Both the position numbers and the translations under genes were made by a program. Shown in pieces: positions 1 to 6,499 of a DNA stretch of 11,428 nucleotides; within the stretch, counting starts at the first letter, position 1, and every line of letters begins with the position of its first letter. The DNA lies in the NCBI GenBank assembly GCA_902803585.1, contig CADCQO010000207.1, positions 1 to 11,428 of the forward strand, in the 5' to 3' direction. Under the pieces are notes generated by a model that did no database searches, was not told the origin of the DNA, and worked only from the letters and a program-made list of their open reading frames with translations. The DNA comes from an uncultured Ruminococcus sp. GTDB taxonomy: Bacteria; Bacillota; Clostridia; Oscillospirales; Acutalibacteraceae.

Positions 1-339
1 CAGAGTATGTGGTGGAACTACCGCAAACCCAAGCCCCTGAAAAGCGGCGCGTTCATGTTTGCGGCAAAAAACAATGCGCCTGTCCTTCCCTGCTTCATTA
101 CCATGAAAGACTCTGATGTGATGGGCGAAGACGGCTTTTATGTACAGGAATACACCATTCATGTTGCCGAGCCGATTTATCCTGATCCGAATCTTCCCTA
201 CCGTAAGCAGATCATCGACATGATGCAAAGAAACTATGAGGTATGGAAACAGATCTATGAATCGGAATATCACATTGCACTGAGCTACACCACCGAAAAC
301 AAAGAGGCTCTCCAGATGAACGGAGATAAGAAAAGCTGA
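1..339 (+). CDS. 1-acyl-sn-glycerol-3-phosphate acyltransferase (PlsC-like), C-terminal part only
   Basis: The frame is open from the first base of the window, so this is the 3' end of a gene that begins upstream; 112 codons are visible. PlsC-type enzymes move an acyl chain onto lysophosphatidic acid at the membrane in phospholipid synthesis. The visible part starts with Q-S-M-W-W-N-Y-R-K-P. It then has a G-A-F segment and A-P-V-L-P-C-F-I (about residues 26-33), which fits the late PlsC block that usually reads V-P-V-x-P. The catalytic HX4D and the E-G-x-R-S blocks would lie upstream and cannot be checked. The tail is hydrophilic and ends in a short Lys-rich stretch. A terminator follows 30 bases after the TGA. 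The substrate is inferred from family resemblance; a related lysophospholipid acyltransferase is equally possible. Confidence 0.75.
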   Translation, partial: QSMWWNYRKPKPLKSGAFMFAAKNNAPVLPCFITMKDSDVMGEDGFYVQEYTIHVAEPIYPDPNLPYRKQIIDMMQRNYEVWKQIYESEYHIALSYTTENKEALQMNGDKKS

Positions 340-369
340 AAATCTGACAGCTGATCTCTCTATAACAGC

Positions 370-418
370 AAAAAACAAGCGTATGACGTTCCCCTGATTG
401 TCATACGCTTGTTCTTTT
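370..418. terminator. Bidirectional rho-independent terminator between convergent genes
   Basis: A perfect 14-bp inverted repeat (374-387 with 400-413) has a 12-nt loop. On the minus strand the stem runs into six T residues (complement of 370-375), ideal for ending the 417-872 gene. On the plus strand it is followed by C-TTTT, good enough to end the acyltransferase gene. Confidence 0.9.
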
Positions 419-872
419 AGTCTGCGCGACGCTGTACACATCTTTGAAATGATGCGTAACGGCTGCGTACTGCTGCAGCAAGTTCTTTTCCTTCTCTGGC
501 GATTGCTTCTGCATATTCCGCTGCGGGCCGGCTTTTCAGCAGAGTCATAATGAGCTTACAGCGTTCCTGTTTCCATGCGGATACCCTATCCAGAAGCTCA
601 TCTCCGAAATACTTGTTTAGCAATGTCTTTTTCGTCAGTGATGAAGCCTGAATATATCTGATTTTGGAATCAATGGCAGGTTCATGACCTCTGCGCTTTT
701 TCAGATAGGATTCCCAAAGCCCTGCTGTACGAAGAATCAGCTCTGCGTAATCCTCCATTATCATATACTCAATAAAAACAGCTTCCAGAAAAAAGGCATT
801 ATTGACCGCCTTATTCATTCGCCTGAACTGCTGATGAAGATTTTCGAGTTCTTTGACCATCTCCTCTGTCAT
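417..872 (-). CDS. Uncharacterised 151-residue helical protein
   Basis: I do not recognise this protein with confidence. It is predicted cytoplasmic: no signal peptide and no long hydrophobic segment. It reads as all-helical, with many charged and aromatic residues (F-L-E-A-V-F-I-E-Y around 28-36, a Lys/Arg patch K-K-R-R-G-H at 58-63, and an Arg-rich C-terminus). The frame stays open to an upstream ATG at 902. I chose 872 because an AAAGGAG lies 11 nt before that ATG, while the ATG at 902 has no recognisable ribosome-binding site. One weak idea is an all-helical HEPN-like fold, with R104-C-K-L-I-M109 where HEPN RNases carry R-x4-H. The histidine is absent, so no nuclease role is claimed. The gene has its own strong promoter and terminator and appears monocistronic. 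Confidence 0.7.
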   Translation of the reverse strand: MTEEMVKELENLHQQFRRMNKAVNNAFFLEAVFIEYMIMEDYAELILRTAGLWESYLKKRRGHEPAIDSKIRYIQASSLTKKTLLNKYFGDELLDRVSAWKQERCKLIMTLLKSRPAAEYAEAIAREGKELAAAVRSRYASFQRCVQRRAD

Positions 873-883
873 TGACCTTACAT

Positions 884-890
884 CTCCTTT
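884..890 (-). promoter_or_regulatory. Ribosome-binding site fixing the start at 872
   Basis: AAAGGAG on the minus strand, 11 nt upstream of the ATG at 872. It lies inside the open frame that continues to 902, so the shorter protein is preferred. Confidence 0.65.
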
Positions 891-1028
891 CGTATCTGCC
901 ATTTTGTTCAGAACAGCCGTTTACCCTCACAAAATACCTTCACGCCTGAATGAACGTCATTTTCATGACCAGCAGATTAGTAGACTCACAAAATTTGAAT
1001 AAAATATTTCCAAAAAGAGCGTAAGCCC

Positions 1029-1057
1029 ATTATACAATTTTTATAAGAAAATGTCAA
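1029..1057 (-). promoter_or_regulatory. Perfect-consensus sigma-70/sigma-A promoter for the 417-872 gene
   Basis: On the minus strand the -35 is TTGACA (1052-1057) and the -10 is TATAAT (1029-1034), separated by exactly 17 nt of AT-rich sequence. Transcription should begin near 1022. That leaves an untranslated leader of about 150 nt before the ATG at 872. The leader contains a 5-bp stem closed by a GAAA tetraloop (956-969). No coding frame or known riboswitch is recognisable in the leader. Confidence 0.85.
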
Positions 1058-1102
1058 AAAATAACACATAGAAATTTCAAGTCTGCTTTTGTACAGTCTG
1101 CT

Positions 1103-1122
1103 AAAAACACCCCGCCTGTTTT
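1103..1122 (-). terminator. Weak candidate terminator after the phosphatase gene
   Basis: On the minus strand, a 6-bp AT-rich stem (AAAACA with TGTTTT) encloses a seven-base G-rich loop and runs into a short T stretch, 17-36 bases after the phosphatase stop. The stem is weak. It is listed because the next gene starts from its own promoter just downstream, so an end of transcription is expected here. Confidence 0.3.
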
Positions 1123-1138
1123 CGCTCAGAAATATCCA

Positions 1139-1846
1139 TCAGGCATAAAATTCCTTCAGATTATCCAGACAAACAGCCCCCAGAAGTCCGCCGTGACCCG
1201 AACCGCAGTCAATAGCAATGTGATGATTGCACATCAATATTTTATCACTCAGGGGCTGGCCAAGACTATCTCTGATGTTGCGTGTAGGTGTGTGTCCGGT
1301 CACAAGATACTTGTCGGGAAAGTATGTTTTTGAATAGTCGCACCTGTCCCATATCATTTCCGCCGGTTCGTAATCCTCCAGCGGTTTTTCCGGTGAAAAG
1401 TCCGGCAGTCCTCCATGCACCAGTACAAAGGACTTTCCGCCTGCTTCTACTTCTTCATAAAATGCAAACTCATCGAAATATTCCAGCACCAGTTCGCGTT
1501 CTTCCTTCGTCAGCCGTCGGAACTCCGTGATAGTATCCCCTCCGCCGTTCTCTATCCATTCGGAAATAGCGTGGAGTTTCTCACCCTCAAGCTGTCTGAT
1601 GCTTTCTTCTGTGATTTCCTCTGACAGCCATTGAAGACAATTGTATGCCATGTAGTCGTGGTTGCCGAGAATCGGAAAAACATTGGGGCGCATCATCATA
1701 TCCAGCAGTACCTTCATACCCTCCTGACCACGATCAACAATATCCCCGATGGTATAGAGTGTATCCCTGTCCGAAAAACGCATTTTCTGCAAAAGCTCAC
1801 AGTAGCCCTCATAATTTCCGTGAATGTCCCCCATACAGTAAATCAT
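1139..1846 (-). CDS. PPP-family metallophosphoesterase (serine/threonine protein phosphatase type)
   Basis: This 235-residue cytoplasmic enzyme has the full metal-site signature of calcineurin-like phosphatases: G-D-I-H-G (6-10), G-D-I-V-D-R-G (34-40), G-N-H-D (61-64), H-G-G (144-146) and G-H-T (184-186). The D, H and N residues of these blocks bind two metals. I-A-I-D-C-G (210-215) is typical of the compact bacterial PPP group related to phage lambda phosphatase and PrpA. The protein has the usual size and no extra domain. Substrates may be phosphoproteins or dinucleotides such as Ap4A; the sequence does not decide. The frame is open up to 2035, but an AAAGGAG 7 nt before 1846 and a promoter at 1896-1923, inside that open stretch, show the start is at 1846. 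It lies divergent from the secreted-protein gene at 2099. Confidence 0.9.
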   Translation of the reverse strand: MIYCMGDIHGNYEGYCELLQKMRFSDRDTLYTIGDIVDRGQEGMKVLLDMMMRPNVFPILGNHDYMAYNCLQWLSEEITEESIRQLEGEKLHAISEWIENGGGDTITEFRRLTKEERELVLEYFDEFAFYEEVEAGGKSFVLVHGGLPDFSPEKPLEDYEPAEMIWDRCDYSKTYFPDKYLVTGHTPTRNIRDSLGQPLSDKILMCNHHIAIDCGSGHGGLLGAVCLDNLKEFYA

Positions 1847-1853
1847 ACCTGAT

Positions 1854-1860
1854 CTCCTTT
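1854..1860 (-). promoter_or_regulatory. Ribosome-binding site fixing the phosphatase start
   Basis: AAAGGAG with 7-nt spacing to the ATG at 1846. It places the first residue just before the G-D-I-H-G metal motif, as is normal for this family, and rules out the 63-residue N-terminal extension of the open frame. Confidence 0.85.
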
Positions 1861-1895
1861 CATCAAAACAATAATAGACGCTGCCTGTTTCTTCC

Positions 1896-1923
1896 ATTAT
1901 AGCACGAATCTGTAAAAAGTCAC
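1896..1923 (-). promoter_or_regulatory. Extended -10 promoter for the phosphatase gene
   Basis: On the minus strand TATAAT (1896-1901) is preceded by TG plus one base (an extended -10). A GTGACT (1918-1923) sits 16 nt upstream as a partial -35 match. Transcription would start near 1889, giving a leader of about 43 nt. Confidence 0.65.
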
Positions 1924-2044
1924 CATATATCTTGTCTTTTTCCTGAGAAAATCCTTGTGAAACCGGCATTGATACCACATTCCACAGAAATTCCACCAAA
2001 TATCCACTATAATTCCTACTGCATTCCAAGATCACGTTTTATCA

Positions 2045-2050
2045 TATAAT
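2045..2050 (+). promoter_or_regulatory. Candidate -10 element for the secreted basic protein gene
   Basis: TATAAT on the plus strand, 49 nt before the ATG at 2099. No good -35 hexamer lies at the right distance. A second TATAAT at 2008-2013 also lacks one. One of the two probably serves the gene. Confidence 0.4.
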
Positions 2051-2098
2051 CAATCCCCCGGCAACATAAAAATAAAATTCAGAAAGGATATGATCATC

Positions 2099-2620
2099 AT
2101 GAAAAAACTTTCCGCATTGTTTCTGACTTCTGCTCTGGCTGCTGCCCTTCTGGCGGGCGGTTCCACCTTTGCCCTGTCTGCTTCGGCGGCGGATACCGAC
2201 AACAGCGACAGTTACAGCATTTCTGCTCCTGAAAAGACAGAAACGGGAAACGACGCCAACACCGACAGCAGTACACCGTCTGAGAACTCCCGCAAGGTCA
2301 GAAAACACCGTGCCCGTCCCCAGAAAAGCTCCGACAGCGAGTCACTCTCGGAAGATACCGCTGACGAAACAGACAAGCCCTCTCTGAGCAAAGGCAGACA
2401 CAAGAGAAAAAAGCCTGCATCGTCTGCTGAAAGCACCGAAAATACCATCAAGAGCGAAAAGAAGCGTCCCCCACATAAGCGTACCAACACTGCTCCAGCC
2501 TCTGAGGACGGCACAGATATCCAGAAGCCTCAACGTTCAGAAAAGCGCAAATCCCTCAAGCAGTCCTCAGAAACCTCTGGCAACGAAAACAGCGTTTCCT
2601 CTTACACTGCTGCACTGTAA
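2099..2620 (+). CDS. Secreted low-complexity Lys/Arg/Ser-rich protein, function unknown
   Basis: The 173-residue product starts with a classical signal peptide: M-K-K, a hydrophobic stretch of about 20 residues rich in Ala and Leu, and an A-S-A site at 28-30 for signal peptidase I. There is no lipobox cysteine. The mature part of about 143 residues has no cysteine and almost no hydrophobic residues. It alternates acidic Ser/Thr/Glu/Asp stretches with basic clusters (for example R-K-V-R-K-H-R, K-G-R-H-K-R-K-K, and another Lys/Arg/Pro/His run), so it is predicted to be disordered. I recognise no domain and no cell-wall anchor. The start at 2099 is preferred over the ATG at 2090 because AAAGGA (2083-2088) is 10 nt from 2099 but only 1 nt from 2090. 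Binding to anionic wall polymers or nucleic acid is a guess from charge alone. Confidence 0.8.
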   Translation: MKKLSALFLTSALAAALLAGGSTFALSASAADTDNSDSYSISAPEKTETGNDANTDSSTPSENSRKVRKHRARPQKSSDSESLSEDTADETDKPSLSKGRHKRKKPASSAESTENTIKSEKKRPPHKRTNTAPASEDGTDIQKPQRSEKRKSLKQSSETSGNENSVSSYTAAL

Positions 2621-2665
2621 CACATTTCCGTTGCTGACGGGATAAAAAGTGCAGGGACGGGAACG

Positions 2666-2710
2666 GTCTGGCGGTCAGATGAACAGCTTGTTACCGTCTG
2701 ACCGTCAGAT
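2666..2710 (+). repeat. Imperfect hairpin in the spacer after the secreted-protein gene
   Basis: A 14-bp stem pairs 2666-2679 with 2697-2710 (two G-T wobbles) around a 17-nt loop. No T-tract follows, so it is not a standard terminator. It overlaps a tandem direct repeat (2674-2691 and 2704-2720). Confidence 0.6.
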
Positions 2711-2720
2711 AACAGCTTGT
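2674..2720 (+). repeat. Near-perfect tandem direct repeat of 17-18 bases
   Basis: The unit GTCAGATGAACAGCTTGT (2674-2691) recurs at 2704-2720 with a single deleted G. The offset is about 30 bases. The repeat shares its GTCAGAT part with the hairpin stem, so the two structures are interlocked. Confidence 0.75.
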
Positions 2721-2747
2721 CAATGAAATCCACTCTCTTTCACTGCT

Positions 2748-2790
2748 GAAGTCCGGAACATCCTGCAAAGGTTCGCTCCGGACTTTGCTT
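2748..2790 (+). terminator. Probable terminator of the secreted-protein gene
   Basis: A perfect 9-bp stem (AAGTCCGGA, 2749-2757, with 2777-2785) has a 19-nt loop and an interrupted T stretch after it (TGCTTTG). It lies 128 nt after the stop at 2620 and before the RadC promoter. The T-tract is weak, so termination may be partial. Confidence 0.55.
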
Positions 2791-2956
2791 TGTGATACAT
2801 TCTTCAGAGGTATGGGCGCATATGATTACCCTTCCAGTCACCATAGCTGCACACTTCCCTGCCTGACAGAAACATGGAGCTTCCCAAACCATTCAGGTGA
2901 AACACCTTACCATCTTCGGCAGAAGCAAAAATATTGTCAATTTTTGTCTTATGCGG

Positions 2957-2985
2957 TTGAAAAATATTTCGTAACGGGATATAAT
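2957..2985 (+). promoter_or_regulatory. Sigma-A promoter for the radC-like gene
   Basis: TTGAAA (2957-2962) and TATAAT (2980-2985) are 17 nt apart. The predicted transcript starts near 2992, giving a short leader of about 27 nt before the ATG at 3019. This excludes the upstream extension of the open frame to 2785. Confidence 0.8.
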
Positions 2986-3003
2986 GACATCATGTGCTGC
3001 CAG

Positions 3004-3010
3004 AAAGGAG
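3004..3010 (+). promoter_or_regulatory. Ribosome-binding site fixing the RadC start
   Basis: AAAGGAG, 8 nt upstream of the ATG at 3019. It decides against the 78-residue extension of the frame to 2785, which has no family resemblance. Confidence 0.85.
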
Positions 3011-3018
3011 ATGTCAGA

Positions 3019-3726
3019 ATGAGTGATGATGCCAGACAGCGAAAAAATTATCGTGACAGCGTGAAAAGCCGCTTCCGCAAGGAAGGATTTCAGGCTTTCA
3101 GCGATCAGGAACTGTTGGAACTGCTTCTTTTTTACTGTTTCCCACGCAGGGATACTGCTGAATTGGCGGATCGTCTTCTGAAGGAATGCGGTTGCTTTTC
3201 CAATGTATTTGACAGACCTATAAGAAGTCTGGAGGACTTTGGGCTGACCTTTCCGGTGATCTCCCTGTTCAAGTTCATACCCGCCTTTTGCTCAAGATAC
3301 TATACCGAGTTGGCCAACAAGAAAACCAAAAATCTGCCTCTGGTCGGACTGGAAGATATCAAAGATGTTCTTTTTCCGCATTTCATCGGCAAGAAAGAAG
3401 AACACGTCCTGCTGCTTCTGATGAATCGTCAGCACAAGCAGATTTACTGCGATTTCGTCAGCAAAGGAACTTTTGTTTCCTCTGACATTAACTTTCAGGG
3501 TATTCTGCAGCTGGCAGCAAAATACAGGGCGCACAGTGCGGTTTTAGCACATAACCACCCCAGCGGTCTGGCTTTTCCATCTCAAAAGGATATTGCCGCA
3601 ACTATCAAGATCAAAAACGCCCTCAGTACACTGGGCGTACAGCTGACAAACCATTTTATTTTCGGGGACGAAGACTATTGCGCCATGTCTTCCATTGCAA
3701 TGTTTGAAGATATTTTCGCCTGCTGA
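3019..3726 (+). CDS. radC: RadC-like JAB/MPN domain protein
   Basis: The 235-residue size is normal for the RadC family (UPF0758). The N-terminal part (about 8-100) keeps the F-S-D-Q-E-L-L-E-L-L-L helix seen before the helix-hairpin-helix of RadC proteins, but the usual G-I-G hairpin is replaced by F-G-L-T-F-P. The C-terminal half (about 105-230) is a JAB1/MPN metal-binding domain with H178-N-H180-P-S-G, S188 and D191. This completes the H-x-H-P-x(n)-S-x-x-D zinc motif; the following N-H-F-I-F-G also fits. The true biochemical role of RadC is unsettled; older repair claims were questioned, and many copies accompany DNA-processing or mobile genes. Here it is monocistronic between cell-surface genes and converges on the muramidase gene, so context gives no extra clue. 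Confidence 0.88.
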   Translation: MSDDARQRKNYRDSVKSRFRKEGFQAFSDQELLELLLFYCFPRRDTAELADRLLKECGCFSNVFDRPIRSLEDFGLTFPVISLFKFIPAFCSRYYTELANKKTKNLPLVGLEDIKDVLFPHFIGKKEEHVLLLLMNRQHKQIYCDFVSKGTFVSSDINFQGILQLAAKYRAHSAVLAHNHPSGLAFPSQKDIAATIKIKNALSTLGVQLTNHFIFGDEDYCAMSSIAMFEDIFAC

Positions 3727-3785
3727 CTGTCAGAGGAAACGCCTGCACATACGGTATACCGCTGTCAGAGAAAAACACCATACGC

Positions 3786-3830
3786 AAACAGGGCTGCCAC
3801 ATCGGATAACCGGTGTGACAGCCTTGTTTT
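3786..3830. terminator. Strong bidirectional terminator between radC-like and muramidase genes
   Basis: A 20-bp stem (3786-3805 with 3810-3829) has one mismatch, two wobbles and an ATAA tetraloop. It reads into TTTT on the plus strand and into TTTG on the minus strand. It serves two convergent genes whose stops are 120 bases apart. Confidence 0.9.
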
Positions 3831-3846
3831 CATAGAATATCAATCA

Positions 3847-6246
3847 TCAGGGAAAGCTGATACAAGAGGGATTCGGGAAATGATACTTGTTGTTTCTGCC
3901 GTCTACCTGATAGTCATTGTACAGGAACATTTCCAGTTCATCTGCTCTGCGGTACAGCAAGCCGTAGTAGCAATTGCCGCCGGCATGATGATAAGCCAGT
4001 ACCTGCGAAATCAGGGCGTTGCGGTTGACATATCTCAGGTCACGTCCTGTGCTGCCATAGCAATTCAGCAGGGTGTTTTTCACGTCAGAAGAATACGTCC
4101 AGCCTGTACCGAGATTATAGGAGAAGGAAACCAGTGCATCAAACTGCTGCTGATTGAAAGAAATACCGTTATTGATGAGAAGGTTATTAACGTCAGATGT
4201 AAAGTTCAGTACATTGATAGATCTTACCAGCAGTGCAAATGCTTCGCCTCTTGTCAGGTTATTGTAGAAGCATTCGCCTTCCCATACAACATAGCCATGA
4301 CCCAGTGTCGGCACGTTGTAAGCCATCCAGTCATAGGTAATGCCGGAAACATAGCCTTCCATTGTACCAATAAGGCTGATAACGCCATCGCTTGCTCTCA
4401 GTCTTTTCAGACCGGATTCCTGCGAGCTGTTCTTGTTGGAAATAAATACATCGCTGGTACCGTCTGCACAGGTTGACCATGTGTTATTATACTTGGAATA
4501 AGCCTTGACCGTAAAGGTTCCTGCCTTGGTGGGGGTATAACTTCCCTTCCAGACAATGGTGTCACCCTCTACTGTCTTGCTGGTTGCCATGATAGAAGAC
4601 GAAACGCCGTCCTTTACCTCAAAGTAAACGCCTGTACGCTTCTTGTCGGTAATGGCTACCAGTGTCACCTTTGAACTCAGTGTAGCGGAGTTCGGTGAAG
4701 AATAAGCGAACTTGATCGGAGCCGGCTCTGAAACGGTAACGACACAAATCGCCTTCTGACCAGAAGAGTTTGTATAGGTGATTGCTGCACGGCCTGCTTT
4801 TTTGGTTTCAATAAAGCCGTTCCAGACGGTTGCTACACCGGGATCGCTGCTTCCCCATGTTGAGCCGTTATAGCCCTGTATGTAAATTGTCTTGCCCGCT
4901 GTTGTTGAAGCGGAGTAACGGGACAATGTAACATAACCGGAGTTAACGCCGTACACTGTTACCGTACACTTTGCCTTTACCTGACCGGTACTGTCAGAAG
5001 CAGTAATGACTGCCGTTCCTGCTCTCAGACCGCTGACACGACCGTCATTGACAGAAGCAACGCTGTTGTTGCTGCTTGTCCATGTAACTGCCAGACTTGA
5101 GGGAGATGTTGTGGCATACAGACGGAAGGAAGAACCCGCATATACGGCTGCGGTTGTCTGCGAAAGGGAAATGCTTCCCCCAGAAGTTGTTGAGGGTGCC
5201 GGTGTAACAGGCTTTGCTGCGGGCTTCGCTGTTACAGTTACCTGACAGGTTCTTGTGATAACACCTGTTGCATCAGATGCGGTAATACTGGCTGTTCCTG
5301 CGCTGATGCCTTTGACGACACCCGCCTGTGTGACGGTTACAACAGATGTATCGGAGGACTTGAGCGTATATTTGCCGCCTTCAGGCTCTGTGCGTCCTGT
5401 AAGGGTAAAGCTCTGACCCGCTTCGATCTTCTTGGAAGTTTCACTCAGGAAAATAAAGCGGTAATCTGTCTGAACAACTGTTACTTTGCAGGTCATGGAC
5501 TGCTTGCTCTTTGTATCAACTGCTGTAATCACAGCAGTACCGGTACGCAGACCCTTTACGACACCCTCGTCTGTTACTTCAGCCACCTTGCTGTCACTTG
5601 ATGTCCATGCAACCGTACCTTTTGCGCCGGAAGCTGTGAGCGTGAATTTTCTGCCCTTTGCCAGCTGTCTTGAGGATTCAGACAGAGCAAAACCGCCGCT
5701 TGTTGTCTGCGAGGTAGAAGTAGATACTTTGATCGAAGCATCTGCGATATAATCCACATAATCTGTGCACACATATCCGACAGTACCGTCAGATGTCTGG
5801 CCTTTCAGCCATGAATTGCCGCAGAAACAGATAATATCCATCTGGGTATTCGGAGGAAGTGTACGCATGATGGTATAATTTGTGCTGGGGCCTGTACGGA
5901 AATTCAGATAATCCGTAGTTTTGCAGTCGTTGAGTACGTCCATATAAGGCACATAGCAGTAGCCGGTCGTACCGTCTGCCAGACGTACCTTATACCAATT
6001 GGTGTTGGATCTGTCCAGAAGTGTCAATGTTGTGTCTTTAGCAATGACTTTGATAGAAGAATAATTGTTGCCTGCACCGGAACGGAGATTGACTTTGGCT
6101 TCTGTTCTGACATAAATCGGGGTGCTTGCTGATGCTGTCAGAGAAACCAGCGGAAGAGAAGCGAGTACCAGTGCCAGTGTGCAGATAACAGCCACCAACC
6201 ATCGGATACGGCGCTTCTGTGTAAAGTGTTTCGTTTCTTGTTCCAT
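3847..6246 (-). CDS. Secreted modular muramidase: SH3 x2, Big_2-like x4, Ig-like, GH24 lysozyme
   Basis: The 799-residue protein starts with a basic N-region, a hydrophobic segment (about 16-36) and a T-A-S-A site near 40, so it is exported. Two bacterial SH3 domains follow (about 44-106 and 108-168; both carry N-L/F-R-x-G and end in G-Y-C/V). Next are four Big_2-type repeats (about 186-257, 265-338, 358-431, 438-505), marked by W-T-S-S-D-x-x-V-A-x-V and G-T-A-x-I-T-A. Another Ig-like domain spans about 510-604. The C-terminus (about 612-780) is a GH24 lysozyme: T-M-E630-G as catalytic Glu, Y-D639, P-T647-L-G-H-G, F-D-A-L-V-S-F-x-Y-N-L-G (702-713) and a late R-R-x-x-E. These match the Glu/Asp/Thr triad of phage-type lysozymes, which cut the MurNAc-GlcNAc bond. 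Phage lysozymes lack this long wall-binding part, so it is more likely a host wall hydrolase or secreted bacteriolysin. The start at 6246 (ATG) is chosen over an in-frame GTG at 6258; neither has a strong ribosome-binding site. Confidence 0.9.
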   Translation of the reverse strand: MEQETKHFTQKRRIRWLVAVICTLALVLASLPLVSLTASASTPIYVRTEAKVNLRSGAGNNYSSIKVIAKDTTLTLLDRSNTNWYKVRLADGTTGYCYVPYMDVLNDCKTTDYLNFRTGPSTNYTIMRTLPPNTQMDIICFCGNSWLKGQTSDGTVGYVCTDYVDYIADASIKVSTSTSQTTSGGFALSESSRQLAKGRKFTLTASGAKGTVAWTSSDSKVAEVTDEGVVKGLRTGTAVITAVDTKSKQSMTCKVTVVQTDYRFIFLSETSKKIEAGQSFTLTGRTEPEGGKYTLKSSDTSVVTVTQAGVVKGISAGTASITASDATGVITRTCQVTVTAKPAAKPVTPAPSTTSGGSISLSQTTAAVYAGSSFRLYATTSPSSLAVTWTSSNNSVASVNDGRVSGLRAGTAVITASDSTGQVKAKCTVTVYGVNSGYVTLSRYSASTTAGKTIYIQGYNGSTWGSSDPGVATVWNGFIETKKAGRAAITYTNSSGQKAICVVTVSEPAPIKFAYSSPNSATLSSKVTLVAITDKKRTGVYFEVKDGVSSSIMATSKTVEGDTIVWKGSYTPTKAGTFTVKAYSKYNNTWSTCADGTSDVFISNKNSSQESGLKRLRASDGVISLIGTMEGYVSGITYDWMAYNVPTLGHGYVVWEGECFYNNLTRGEAFALLVRSINVLNFTSDVNNLLINNGISFNQQQFDALVSFSYNLGTGWTYSSDVKNTLLNCYGSTGRDLRYVNRNALISQVLAYHHAGGNCYYGLLYRRADELEMFLYNDYQVDGRNNKYHFPNPSCISFP

Positions 6247-6499
6247 AAAAAATAACACCGTCTTTCATAATATTTACAATTTTGTAACCGATTTTATCCT
6301 CTTCCATCGGCATATCGTTATCACTATAACATATTTTTTACCTCTTAGCAATCGGCAATATGTATAAAGCAACCATGTAATTTATGACATTTTCACAAAA
6401 TCAGTGATTTTTTTGTTGTTCAACTGACGTTTTGTACAAATATTCAGCGACCTTTTATATATTTCCCAGAAGGAAAATTTTCCGTTTGTGCATTTTGCA
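6247..6499 (-). other. AT-rich intergenic region with several short palindromes
   Basis: This 253-base stretch between the membrane-protein gene and the muramidase gene contains the muramidase promoter and leader and no coding frame I can support. Short palindromes are TTTGTACAAA (6431-6440), GGAAAATTTTCC (6472-6483) and GTGCA-TTT-TGCAC (6488-6500, reaching the upstream stop codon). No convincing terminator for the upstream membrane-protein gene is visible. Confidence 0.6.
6323..6351 (-). promoter_or_regulatory. Promoter for the muramidase gene
   Basis: On the minus strand TTGCTA (6346-6351) and TATAGT (6323-6328) are 17 nt apart. The leader of about 70 nt contains an inverted repeat TTACAA-AA-TTGTAA just before the weak ribosome-binding region. 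Confidence 0.55.

Noticed and set aside
1847..2035. 63-residue N-terminal extension of the phosphatase frame
   Set aside because: It contains the promoter and the ribosome-binding site for the start at 1846, and the extension has no family resemblance.
2785..3018. 78-residue N-terminal extension of the RadC frame
   Set aside because: The promoter at 2957-2985 and AAAGGAG at 3004-3010 lie inside it; RadC proteins normally begin about where 3019 starts. Apart from these sites I see nothing in the stretch.
3880..4476. 198-codon plus-strand frame inside the muramidase gene
   Set aside because: It is antisense to the GH24 domain and shows no family features or start signals.
4738..5692. Internal repeats within the muramidase gene as a possible mobile or CRISPR-like array
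   Set aside because: The periodicity of about 220 bases is explained by repeated Big_2-type protein domains; there are no identical short repeats with unique spacers.
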